Positions 1 through 5,358 of a DNA stretch of 6,477 nucleotides are shown here, piece by piece. The DNA comes from CAYVLI01 sp964452105 [NCBI: uncultured Nitrospinota bacterium]. GTDB lineage: Bacteria > JAUXIQ01. Under the pieces are notes generated by a model. The model saw nothing but the letters and a program-made list of their open reading frames with translations. It was not told the origin of the DNA and did not search any database. A program made the translations under genes and the position numbers. The DNA lies in contig CAYVLI010000104.1 of NCBI GenBank assembly GCA_964452105.1, forward strand, positions 1,287 through 7,763, read 5' to 3'. Positions within the stretch are counted from its first letter, which is position 1, and the number at the start of each line of letters is the position of its first letter.

Positions 1-582
1 GATTATCCTGACCCAGGCTTCCGCCACCAGCCCGGCCCTTATCACTCTTACGTTGTCGTGGTCCGGGTAAACCTCGACGTGCGGCTCAGGTTCCGGGAAA
101 TACAAGGGTCTCTCGTGAAAGGGAGGGAGGTCCCTGTCGAGCTTATCGAGGGCTGCTTTAAGCTCCTCTTTTTTAACAGGCCCCCGCATGTCTATGAGTG
201 TTACTCCCTCTCTGACCAGCTCCACGGCGGATGCGTCCAGGTTGTCATCCATCAAGGCTTCCGTCCCTTTTATCCTCCTGTCTTCGCCTACCCCTTTGCC
301 GAAGAGGCGTATGAGCGCCTCACCGCTGCCGGTGACGTCCATCCCGCAGAGCAGGATGTGCCTTATGCGAGGGTTAGCCAGCAGGTTTCTGAGCAGGTAG
401 TTAATCCCGTCTGATGAGTAGAGGTTCCCGATTACGGCATAGCTGTCGCCGTCTATATGCGCCCGCACTTTCTGCTGTTTGGTCCAGAGAGTACAGATAC
501 CCACGTTACTCTGCGGGTCGCCTGTCGAGAGGCAGTCCCTGAAGTAGAGAGGCCATTCCTTCTTTTCTTCGCTACCGCTCAT
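1..582 (-). CDS. MtrA-like (DUF4346-type) domain protein leading into a thymidylate-synthase-like domain, 3' end outside window
   Basis: 194 codons are visible from the ATG at 582-580 and the frame is open to the window edge. Residues about 25-135 resemble the cytosolic corrinoid-bearing subunit A of tetrahydromethanopterin S-methyltransferase (MtrA) and the related DUF4346 domain. The visible signs are VGICTLW at 27-33, a NLYSSDGINYLLRNLLANP stretch at 53-71, RHILLCGMDVTGSGEAL at 74-90 and a VTLIDMRG strand at 127-134. After a proline-rich linker (about 152-173), RAGLVAEAW at 182-190 resembles the start of archaeal-type thymidylate synthases, so the missing part may be a ThyA-like catalytic domain. 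A pterin- or folate-linked one-carbon role is inferred. The ATG has no clear Shine-Dalgarno sequence, but an in-frame TAA lies four codons upstream, so no longer ATG start is possible. It lies 138 bases downstream of rpmE on the same strand, with no terminator seen between them. Domain recognition is from memory and the enzyme activity is uncertain. Confidence 0.62.
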   Translation of the reverse strand, partial: MSGSEEKKEWPLYFRDCLSTGDPQSNVGICTLWTKQQKVRAHIDGDSYAVIGNLYSSDGINYLLRNLLANPRIRHILLCGMDVTGSGEALIRLFGKGVGEDRRIKGTEALMDDNLDASAVELVREGVTLIDMRGPVKKEELKAALDKLDRDLPPFHERPLYFPEPEPHVEVYPDHDNVRVIRAGLVAEAWVRII

Positions 583-720
583 GGCATGGATTTACATTTT
601 ACGATATTCTTTAGTCGGATAATCGTTCTCATGGGAGCAGGCCGGCTTGCTTTCAGATATTTCAGGTGAATGTTGGGGTCATCTTTTAATTTCGGTAATG
701 GCGTTTTCCCCGTGATAGCC

Positions 721-930
721 TTAAGCCTCCTTTTTCTTCCCGTATTTCCGGCGGAACCTCTCCACCCTGCCCGCGGAGTCTATCAGCTTCTGTTTGCCGG
801 TGAAGAAGGGGTGGCATTTGGAACATATTTCGATTCGCATGTTCTTTTTGGTGGATCGTGTGTGGATCACTTCCCCGCATGCACAGGTGATAGTGGTGTC
901 CACGTATTCCGGGTGAATATCTTTTTTCAT
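721..930 (-). CDS. rpmE: 50S ribosomal protein L31, zinc-binding (C+) form
   Basis: This 69-residue protein has the usual length and layout of bacterial L31, which sits on the central protuberance of the large subunit and bridges to the 30S. It opens MKKDIHPEY, as in most L31 proteins. The four zinc ligands of the C+ form are present as C16-x-C18 and C36-x2-C39 ([13 protein letters not shown]), followed by a basic tail ending [10 protein letters not shown]. The complete cysteine set marks it as the zinc-dependent paralogue rather than the zinc-independent YkgM/YtiA type. The ATG at 930-928 is preceded by GAGGAG with a nine-base gap. The gene follows rho on the same strand, but a terminator and a separate promoter between them suggest mainly independent transcription. 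Confidence 0.97.
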   Translation of the reverse strand: MKKDIHPEYVDTTITCACGEVIHTRSTKKNMRIEICSKCHPFFTGKQKLIDSAGRVERFRRKYGKKKEA

Positions 931-939
931 CTGGTCTTA

Positions 940-945
940 CTCCTC
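940..945 (-). promoter_or_regulatory. ribosome binding site of rpmE
   Basis: The minus strand reads GAGGAG (plus-strand ctcctc), nine bases before the ATG of the L31 gene. It is a near-perfect anti-Shine-Dalgarno match and fixes the start of rpmE at 930. Confidence 0.85.
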
Positions 946-978
946 AAGTTTCGCTAAAACGGGCGCCTGCATCAAACA

Positions 979-1007
979 AATATAGTCTTATGTTACCATA
1001 AGGACAA
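979..1007 (-). promoter_or_regulatory. sigma70-type promoter for rpmE
   Basis: On the minus strand TTGTCC (1007-1002, 4/6 to the -35 consensus) is followed after exactly 17 bases by TATATT (984-979, 5/6 to the -10). The expected start is near 972, giving a leader of about 40 bases that contains the rpmE ribosome binding site. The -35 hexamer overlaps the last bases of the T-tract of the preceding terminator, so termination of rho transcripts and initiation of rpmE transcripts are directly adjacent. Predicted by eye only. Confidence 0.6.
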
Positions 1008-1050
1008 AAAAATGGCAGCCAGAGGTGTCTTCCTCCGGACTACCCCTGCC
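1006..1050 (-). terminator. intrinsic terminator between rho and rpmE
   Basis: Read on the minus strand, the outer arms GGCAG (1050-1046) and CTGCC (1018-1014) pair over five bases. Inside them CCGGAGG (1038-1032) pairs with CCTCTGG (1025-1019) over seven bases including one G-T, with a six-base loop and an unpaired GGGTAGT on the 5' side. The stem is followed by A and then seven T residues (1012-1006), the classic intrinsic-terminator layout. It lies about 160 bases after the rho stop codon and would end rho transcripts. If the possible upstream promoter at 1081-1086 is real, it could instead act as an attenuator in the rpmE leader. Confidence 0.8.
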
Positions 1051-1051
1051 T

Positions 1052-1070
1052 GCATCGAAAGCGCATGCAG
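1052..1070 (-). other. short hairpin just upstream of the rho/rpmE terminator
   Basis: Six-base inverted arms on the minus strand (ATGCAG against CTGCAT, plus-strand ctgcat... at about 1050-1055 and atgcag at 1065-1070) enclose a small loop. CG pairs extend the stem with one bulged base. The 3' arm runs directly into the GGCAG arm of the terminator, so the two helices would stack or compete. There is no T-tract of its own. Confidence 0.4.
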
Positions 1071-1210
1071 TTCTGAATATAGTATAGACCTTACCAGTGT
1101 GATATTAAAGAGAAAAAGAAAGGATACGCATCTTTTGAACTGCGAAGGAAGGAATCCCCATTCCCCACTTTGACGTGCATTGAGCTTCAGATACCTGCTG
1201 TATTGACTGA

Positions 1211-2485
1211 CTAAAGGTTGTTCAGAGAATCCAGGAACTGGGTATTGGTTTTGGTCTGCGATATCTTGTCTATCAACAGTTCCATGGAATCGACCACTCC
1301 CAGGGTATGCAGCACTTTCCGCAGGAGCCAGACCCGGCTCAGTTCCTTCTCCGAGAGCAACAGTTCTTCTTTCCTGGTCCCGGAACGATGTATGTCTATT
1401 GTGGGGAAGACCCTCTTGTCTGCCAGCTTCCTGTCCAGATGTATCTCCAGGTTTCCCGTGCCTTTAAATTCTTCGAAGATTATGTCGTCCATGCGGCTTC
1501 CGGTATCTACGAGAGCGGTGGCGATTATGGTGAGGCTTCCTCCTTCCTCTATGTTTCGCGCCGCACCGAAGAAGCGCTTGGGCCTCTGTAAGGCATTGGA
1601 GTCTATACCGCCCGAGAGCACCTTTCCGCTTGGAGGTACGATAGTGTTGTGAGCCCTGGCCAGCCTGGTTATGCTGTCCAGAAGCAAGACCACGTCCTTA
1701 CCATATTCGACGAGGCGTTTTGATTTTTCCAGAACCATGTCGGTTACCTGGGCGTGGCGCTGGGGAGGCTCGTCGAAAGTAGAACTAATCACCTCAGCTT
1801 TCACCGAGCGCATCATGTCGGTGACTTCTTCCGGGCGTTCATCTATTAATAATACGATAAGCGTTATTTCCGGATGATTCTCAGTGATACTGTTGGCGAT
1901 GGCTTGAAGCATCATGGTTTTTCCCGTCCTGGGCGGAGCCACGATTAGCCCGCGCTGACCTTTGCCTATGGGAGTAATCAAATCCATGACCCGGGTGGAG
2001 AGGTTTCCGTTCTTGGTTTGGAGTATGATTCGCTCATCCGGGAAGAGGGGCGTCAGGTTATCGAAGAGAATCTTTTCCTTGGCCAGTTCTGGATTATCGA
2101 AGTTAATGGCTTCGACTTTAAGGAGGGCGAAGTACCGCTCACTCTCCTTGGGCGGGCGTATCTGCCCGGACACGGTATCGCCGGTGCGCAGATCGAAGCG
2201 TCTTATCTGTGAGGGCGATACATATATGTCATCCGGCCCCGGCAGGTAGTTGGATGTCGGAGCCCTGAGAAAGCCGAACCCGTCCGGCAGGATTTCCAGC
2301 ACCCCCTCTCCGAAAATAAGCCCGCTTTTTTCGGCTTGCGTTTCGAGTATTTTAAAGATGAGCTCTTGTTTCTTCAATCCGCTGAAACCGGATACGCTCA
2401 TCATCTTGGCTACGTTGCTGAGCTCGGATATGGTTTTTTCTTTAAGCTCGGCAAGATTCATCATTTCCGCAGTTGCTTCACTCAT
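1211..2485 (-). CDS. rho: transcription termination factor Rho
   Basis: Rho is the hexameric RNA-dependent ATPase/translocase that ends transcription at C-rich untranslated RNA. From the ATG at 2485 the protein has 424 residues, close to the 419 of E. coli Rho. The Rho N-terminal helical domain begins near residue 9 ([13 protein letters not shown]). The cold-shock-like RNA-binding domain is at about 58-130 ([16 protein letters not shown]). The P-loop APPRTGKT is at 183-190, the catalytic-Glu strand LLIDERPEE at 212-220 and the Walker B strand [10 protein letters not shown] at 265-274. The Q-loop region ([22 protein letters not shown]) and the R-loop GTGN at 342-345 follow. The frame also stays open upstream to a TTG at 2545, adding 20 basic residues. 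That TTG has no Shine-Dalgarno sequence, whereas AGGAAGG stands five bases before the ATG at 2485, so the shorter start is preferred. The stop is TAG. There is no large N-terminal insertion as in some actinobacterial Rho proteins. Confidence 0.98.
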   Translation of the reverse strand: MSEATAEMMNLAELKEKTISELSNVAKMMSVSGFSGLKKQELIFKILETQAEKSGLIFGEGVLEILPDGFGFLRAPTSNYLPGPDDIYVSPSQIRRFDLRTGDTVSGQIRPPKESERYFALLKVEAINFDNPELAKEKILFDNLTPLFPDERIILQTKNGNLSTRVMDLITPIGKGQRGLIVAPPRTGKTMMLQAIANSITENHPEITLIVLLIDERPEEVTDMMRSVKAEVISSTFDEPPQRHAQVTDMVLEKSKRLVEYGKDVVLLLDSITRLARAHNTIVPPSGKVLSGGIDSNALQRPKRFFGAARNIEEGGSLTIIATALVDTGSRMDDIIFEEFKGTGNLEIHLDRKLADKRVFPTIDIHRSGTRKEELLLSEKELSRVWLLRKVLHTLGVVDSMELLIDKISQTKTNTQFLDSLNNL

Positions 2486-2490
2486 AGGTA

Positions 2491-2497
2491 CCTTCCT
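2491..2497 (-). promoter_or_regulatory. ribosome binding site that decides the rho start
   Basis: AGGAAGG on the minus strand (plus-strand ccttcct) lies five bases before the ATG at 2485-2483. The only upstream alternative, a TTG at 2545-2543, has no comparable site, so translation most likely starts at 2485. Confidence 0.8.
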
Positions 2498-2895
2498 GTT
2501 TTTCTTTTTACGTGCAGAATTGTGTATATATGTTTTCGGCTTCAATCTTGTTTTACATTAAAATGAATTGATTATTGCTGATTGTTTCCCCCTTGTTCTA
2601 TGTATCTTGTTCATCAGACGCCCTATCATGGGCATTATCGTTACGGATGCCATGTTTGGCTGTGTCTATCGGATGAGCTCTCTGGATAGTTTAGCAGAAA
2701 CTGATTCGGGTTCTCCGGACGGCAGACCGATTCGGATTGTGTTATCGTTTCCCCCAGTGGCCAATCAGGCTCTCTAATATTCCCCTTCCCCGAGCTTCTA
2801 AAGAACGAAGGGGCGATGGATATCAACGATGCCACTCTACGTTGGGCGTATGCATACGGAAAGCGTAAAGAGGGTTTTCCTTTCGGTTGATACTC

Positions 2896-2909
2896 GCTTG
2901 CTGCTTGCT
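2896..2909. repeat. 7-base tandem repeat at the start of the rho leader
   Basis: GCTTGCT occurs twice in perfect tandem (2896-2902 and 2903-2909). On the minus strand this gives AGCAAGC AGCAAGC. The related TAGCAAG also occurs at 2938-2932, next to the expected transcription start. Confidence 0.75.
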
Positions 2910-2913
2910 AGAG

Positions 2914-2931
2914 AGGGCTAATAGGGCTAAT
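2914..2931. repeat. 9-base tandem repeat at the start of the rho leader
   Basis: AGGGCTAAT occurs twice in perfect tandem (2914-2922 and 2923-2931), read as ATTAGCCCT twice in the rho transcript. It lies within about 20 bases of the expected rho transcription start. Confidence 0.8.
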
Positions 2932-2941
2932 CTTGCTATTT

Positions 2942-2969
2942 AATATACCAAAGTTAAAAGAGATGTCAA
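2942..2969 (-). promoter_or_regulatory. near-consensus sigma70-type promoter for rho
   Basis: The minus strand has TTGACA (2969-2964, 6/6 match) and, after 16 bases, TATATT (2947-2942, 5/6 match) in an AT-rich setting. This is the best promoter match I saw in the window. The expected start is near 2935, about 450 bases before the preferred rho ATG. No other gene lies between it and rho, so it is assigned to rho. Confidence 0.7.
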
Positions 2970-3040
2970 TCTTATTTCTTTTTGGCCCGCTGCGGGAGGC
3001 TGATCTCTACACACTTCAACAGATTTGCGATAGCTATTAA

Positions 3041-3084
3041 GTTCAGCCAGCGTGAAGTAACACTTGGAATTCCCTGGACTGAAC
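3041..3084. repeat. imperfect inverted repeat upstream of acpS
   Basis: GTTCAGCCAG (3041-3050) is the reverse complement of CTGGACTGAAC (3074-3084) apart from one bulged A. Between them lie AAGT-AAC-ACTT (3055-3065) and a GGAATTCC palindrome, so a long, interrupted hairpin can form on either strand. Neither side has a T-tract, so it is not a terminator. Its right arm ends four bases before the TATAAT at 3089. Confidence 0.6.
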
Positions 3085-3094
3085 CCCCTATAAT
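3064..3094 (+). promoter_or_regulatory. possible promoter for the acpS operon
   Basis: TATAAT at 3089-3094 is a perfect -10 match. The nearest -35 candidate is TTGGAA at 3064-3069 (4/6) with a long 19-base spacer. A start near 3101 would leave about 170 untranslated bases before acpS. A second perfect TATAAT at 3136-3141 has no good -35 partner. One of the two probably drives the operon, but I cannot say which. Confidence 0.4.
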
Positions 3095-3133
3095 ATACTT
3101 AAACTTCACAAATTCTACCATTGTTTACTATGA

Positions 3134-3161
3134 ATTATAATAGCACAGGCTGGAAGTTCAA
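3134..3161 (-). promoter_or_regulatory. possible second minus-strand promoter upstream of rho
   Basis: On the minus strand TTGAAC (3161-3156, 4/6) is followed after 16 bases by TATAAT (3139-3134, 6/6). The -10 is part of the palindrome ATTATAAT, so the same bases give a -10 on the plus strand. If used, it would add about 200 bases to the rho leader or make a separate non-coding transcript. Confidence 0.3.
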
Positions 3162-3261
3162 CATAAAAATGCTTCGGACATTAAACATTGAGGAGACCAT
3201 TGCAGGCTGATGGGGTGTGACTATATTTATGGGAATGAGCTTATTAATCGGATTTTTATGG

Positions 3262-3269
3262 AGGGGGAG
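3262..3269 (+). promoter_or_regulatory. ribosome binding site that decides the acpS start
   Basis: AGGGGGAG ends five bases before the ATG at 3275. The in-frame GTG at 3269 overlaps this site and has no room for its own, so the ATG at 3275 is preferred. Confidence 0.75.
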
Positions 3270-3274
3270 TGCGG

Positions 3275-3649
3275 ATGTTGAAGGGGATAGGCGTTGATAT
3301 CATAGAGGTCGATAGGGTGGAAGGCGTTATAGAAAGAAGGGGCGACCGTTTTTTGGACCGTATTTATACGGTCAAGGAAATAGATTACTGCAGATCGAAG
3401 AAGGATTACGTGCGTTCTTTCGCAGGCAGGTTTGCGGCCAAGGAAGCCGTCATGAAGGCTCTGGGTACCGGCTGGAGGAAGGGTGTCAGATGGAAGGACA
3501 TCGAGATCACCAACGCACCATCGGGTAAACCTCAACTAACCCTGTACGGCAGGGCACGGGAGATAATGGATGAACTGGGGGCTGCCTCCGCTCTGGTGGC
3601 CATCTCTCACAGCCGGGATTACGCCGTATCTAATGCGGTCATATTTTAA
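3275..3649 (+). CDS. acpS: holo-[acyl-carrier-protein] synthase
   Basis: AcpS moves 4'-phosphopantetheine from coenzyme A to the conserved serine of acyl carrier protein, activating it for fatty acid synthesis in the cytoplasm. The 124 residues match the usual length of AcpS-type phosphopantetheinyl transferases. The N-terminal GIGVDIIEVDRV carries the metal-binding aspartate (D8). FAGRFAAKEAVMKALGTG (49-66) carries the conserved glutamate (E57) and K61. The C-terminal strand VAISHSRDYAVSNAV (108-122) has the family's SHS/D motif. The start at ATG 3275 is set by AGGGGGAG upstream; GTG 3269 would add only two residues. It is the first gene of the rightward operon, 24 bases before the M48 protease gene. 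Confidence 0.97.
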   Translation: MLKGIGVDIIEVDRVEGVIERRGDRFLDRIYTVKEIDYCRSKKDYVRSFAGRFAAKEAVMKALGTGWRKGVRWKDIEITNAPSGKPQLTLYGRAREIMDELGAASALVAISHSRDYAVSNAVIF

Positions 3650-3673
3650 GCTATCGCTGCGGAGACTTTTCAG

Positions 3674-4918
3674 TTGAAGGAACGTGTAAAAGGAAAAAAT
3701 TTTCGGAATAAATGTTTTGCGGCCTGTAAATACATGCATCCAGGCGTCGCCTTTATCGAGGAAAGAAAAGTAGTCGAAGAAGGCGATGAGCTTGATGGGG
3801 ATGAGGCCAGGGTATATAACAGGCTCAAGAGAAGAGCCAGGATAATAAACCTGTGTACGAGCGGGGCATTACTGCTGATTCTGCTCTTTACCGGGGCTTC
3901 CGTGTGGCTCCGGGAATACCTGGAGCGGGCAACCTCCAACTCCTGGCTGCTTGTCTGTCTCTATTTTGTGCTGCTGATGACGGCAGTGGAAATCCTTTCC
4001 CTGCCCATAAGTTTCTACAGTGGCTATAAACTTGAGCACAGATACGGCCTGTCCCGGGAAAATCTTCCCTCCTTCTATCTCGATGAACTGAAAAGCTACG
4101 CTCTGAGCATGGGGCTGGGTCTCGGCGCGGTAGAGCTAATTTACTGGTTGATGAGAGACTTTCCTCAGGGCTGGTGGATTTTAGCGGCGGCGGCTTTCAT
4201 AGGGATATTTATTTTGATGGCGAACCTTGCGCCAGTGCTGCTTTTTCCGATTTTTTTCAGGTTCGAACCGCTGGAAGACGAAGACCTGCAAAACAGCATA
4301 GCCGCCCTGGCGGAAAAATCACATACCAGTATCAGGGGTGTGTTCAAGATGAACCTGGGGAGGAAAACCCGTGCGGCGAACGCTGCCCTGGCGGGTATGG
4401 GGAATACCAGGAGGATGATACTTGCCGATACGCTCCTGGATGGTTTTGGGAGGGAAGAAATAGAGACGGTGGTGGCGCATGAGCTGGGGCACCACATATT
4501 CAGGCATATTCCCAGGCTCATCCTGCTCCAATCCTGTTTTACTCTGGTGGCCCTTTTTATAGCTCATAAGGCGCTCTCGGGCGGGGTAGGGCGCTTCGGG
4601 TTGACCGGCATCGAAGACGTGGCCGGTCTCCCCCTGCTGGCCCTTTGCCTTGCGATAATATCCCTGGCGTTGCTCCCGCTTGCCAACTTTTACTCTCGAA
4701 GACTGGAAAGGACTTCGGACAGATATGCGCTGGAGGTTACCGGAAATCCGGCGGCTTTTATCGGCGCAATGAACAAGCTGGCCTCGCTCAACCTGGCCGA
4801 AGTGGACCCTCATCCCCTGGTGGAGGTGTTCTTTTACAGCCATCCTCCAATTTCCAAAAGGATAAAGATGGGAGAGGATTTTGCTGAGAAGCGTCCGGAT
4901 GGATTTTCCTTTAAATGA
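3674..4918 (+). CDS. M48-family membrane metalloprotease (Ste24/CAAX-protease-like)
   Basis: This 414-residue integral membrane zinc endopeptidase belongs to the Ste24 branch of family M48. The zinc motif HELGHH is at 269-274 (ligands H269 and H273, catalytic E270). The third ligand is probably E345 in the ExxxD motif RRLERTSDRYALE. Hydrophobic segments lie at about 56-79, 90-112, 143-161, 165-195, 280-300 and 316-340. The N-terminal half has the M48_N hallmark LPISFYSGYKLEHRYGLS (110-127), and RAANAALAGMGNTRRMILADTLL (233-255) is the usual pre-catalytic strand. It probably degrades or trims membrane proteins; CAAX prenyl processing is not implied in a bacterium. The chosen TTG start at 3674 has GGAG nine bases upstream. 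The alternative ATG at 3734 gives 394 residues but has no visible site. The first 50 residues are hydrophilic and unlike other members I recall. The TGA stop overlaps an in-frame ATG (4915) of the next frame. Confidence 0.92.
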   Translation: MKERVKGKNFRNKCFAACKYMHPGVAFIEERKVVEEGDELDGDEARVYNRLKRRARIINLCTSGALLLILLFTGASVWLREYLERATSNSWLLVCLYFVLLMTAVEILSLPISFYSGYKLEHRYGLSRENLPSFYLDELKSYALSMGLGLGAVELIYWLMRDFPQGWWILAAAAFIGIFILMANLAPVLLFPIFFRFEPLEDEDLQNSIAALAEKSHTSIRGVFKMNLGRKTRAANAALAGMGNTRRMILADTLLDGFGREEIETVVAHELGHHIFRHIPRLILLQSCFTLVALFIAHKALSGGVGRFGLTGIEDVAGLPLLALCLAIISLALLPLANFYSRRLERTSDRYALEVTGNPAAFIGAMNKLASLNLAEVDPHPLVEVFFYSHPPISKRIKMGEDFAEKRPDGFSFK

Positions 4919-4944
4919 ACTCCGACATGGTGGTATTGGAGCAT

Positions 4945-4951
4945 GGGGAGG
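4945..4951 (+). promoter_or_regulatory. ribosome binding site that decides the yjbQ start
   Basis: GGGGAGG ends five bases before the ATG at 4957. The upstream in-frame ATG at 4915, which overlaps the stop of the protease gene, has no such site, so 4957 is preferred. Confidence 0.75.
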
Positions 4952-4956
4952 ATGCT

Positions 4957-5358
4957 ATGGAAGTTATCGACGTTAAATCCGGGAAGAGGATAGAGTTCAT
5001 TGATGTTACCTCGAAGGTTCAGAAAGCGCTTGACAAAATGACGGCCATGAACGGTCTTTGCCACATATATGTGCCTCATACCACGGCCGGGGTGACCATT
5101 AACGAGAATGCAGACTCTTCCGTGGTGCGTGATATACTGGATGCGCTGGACAGACTCGTCCCGTTATCGGCCGGGTACAGCCATGCCGAGGGGAACTCCG
5201 CGGCGCATATCAAATCGAGCCTGATGGGCTGCCATCAGGCGGTTCCGGTGGAGGGGAATAAACTCCGATTGGGGACCTGGCAGGGCATATTTTTCTGTGA
5301 GTTCGACGGGCCGCGCTCGAGGAAACTATACGTCGATTTAACGCCATCCGAGGCTTGA
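4957..5358 (+). CDS. yjbQ: YjbQ/UPF0047 family protein (reported secondary thiamine-phosphate synthase activity)
   Basis: From ATG 4957 the protein has 133 residues, typical of the UPF0047/YjbQ family (E. coli YjbQ is 138). Conserved blocks are clear: HIYVPHTTAGVTINENAD at 36-53, YSHAEGNSAAHIKSSLMG at 74-91 and the signature GNKLRLGTWQGIFFCEFDGPR at 100-120. Conserved histidines at 36, 41 and 76 suit the family's metal-binding pocket. Family members are annotated as having weak thiamine-phosphate synthase activity because E. coli YjbQ can replace ThiE when overproduced; the true role is unsettled. A start at ATG 4915 would add 14 residues and make an ATGA overlap with the protease gene, but the strong GGGGAGG before 4957 favours the shorter form. 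The TGA stop overlaps the first possible start codon of bshC (TTGA). Confidence 0.94.
   Translation: MEVIDVKSGKRIEFIDVTSKVQKALDKMTAMNGLCHIYVPHTTAGVTINENADSSVVRDILDALDRLVPLSAGYSHAEGNSAAHIKSSLMGCHQAVPVEGNKLRLGTWQGIFFCEFDGPRSRKLYVDLTPSEA

Larger units (their letters stand above)
2486..2935 (-). other. long 5' leader of rho
   Basis: If transcription starts from the consensus promoter at 2942-2969, the rho mRNA begins near 2935 and carries about 450 untranslated bases. The leader has two short tandem repeats at its 5' end. A CCCCTTC/GAAGGGG inverted pair (seven bases, long loop) lies at about 2782-2814, and a four-base GCCC/GGGC hairpin at about 2620-2633. None is followed by a T-tract. Open frames here (for example a 64-codon minus frame 2835-2641 with a GTG start) lack a convincing ribosome binding site and resemble no family I know. 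E. coli rho has a long leader used for Rho-dependent autoregulation; a similar role here is inference. Confidence 0.5.
2970..3268. other. intergenic region between the rho promoter and acpS
   Basis: No convincing gene, tRNA or known RNA element is visible here. The region is AT-rich. It holds a small CCCG/CGGG hairpin (about 2986-2996), an imperfect palindrome at 3041-3084, two perfect TATAAT boxes on the plus strand (3089-3094 and 3136-3141) and a possible minus-strand promoter (3134-3161). Short open frames such as the 22-codon one at 3229-3297 lack ribosome binding sites. Confidence 0.6.

Noticed and set aside
579-632. 17-codon minus-strand frame whose TGA overlaps the ATG of the MtrA-like gene (ATGA), as a coupled leader peptide.
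   Set aside because: No ribosome binding site before its ATG and no conserved content; the ATGA overlap alone is likely chance, though it could matter because the downstream gene also lacks a clear site.
1589-1609. Rho P-loop reading APPRTGKT instead of the APPKAGKT of E. coli, as a possible functional change.
   Set aside because: The GKT core is intact, and Lys/Arg and Ala/Thr changes at these positions are expected natural variation; nothing suggests loss of ATPase activity.
2486-2545. Longer Rho starting at TTG 2545 with a 20-residue basic extension.
   Set aside because: No Shine-Dalgarno sequence at the TTG, a strong one at ATG 2485, and the shorter protein fits the family length.
2568-2777. 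69-codon plus-strand frame upstream of rho.
   Set aside because: TTG start, no ribosome binding site, antisense to the predicted rho leader and no family resemblance.
2700-2780. A GGCCACTG...GGGGGAAAC stretch with GGTCTGCC following on the minus strand, recalling parts of a cobalamin riboswitch in the rho leader.
   Set aside because: The B12 box (AGYCAGGAGACCTGCC) matches only about half its positions, the upstream conserved core is missing, and rho is not a cobalamin-related gene.
2780-2816. CCCCTTC/GAAGGGG inverted pair as a terminator in the rho leader.
   Set aside because: The loop is about 18 bases and neither strand has a following T-tract.
2641-2835. 64-codon minus-strand frame in the rho leader as a possible leader peptide or small gene.
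   Set aside because: It has a GTG start without a clear ribosome binding site, no recognisable family, and unremarkable composition.
3229-3297. 22-codon plus frame overlapping the start of acpS.
   Set aside because: No ribosome binding site, no hallmark, and it overlaps acpS in another frame.
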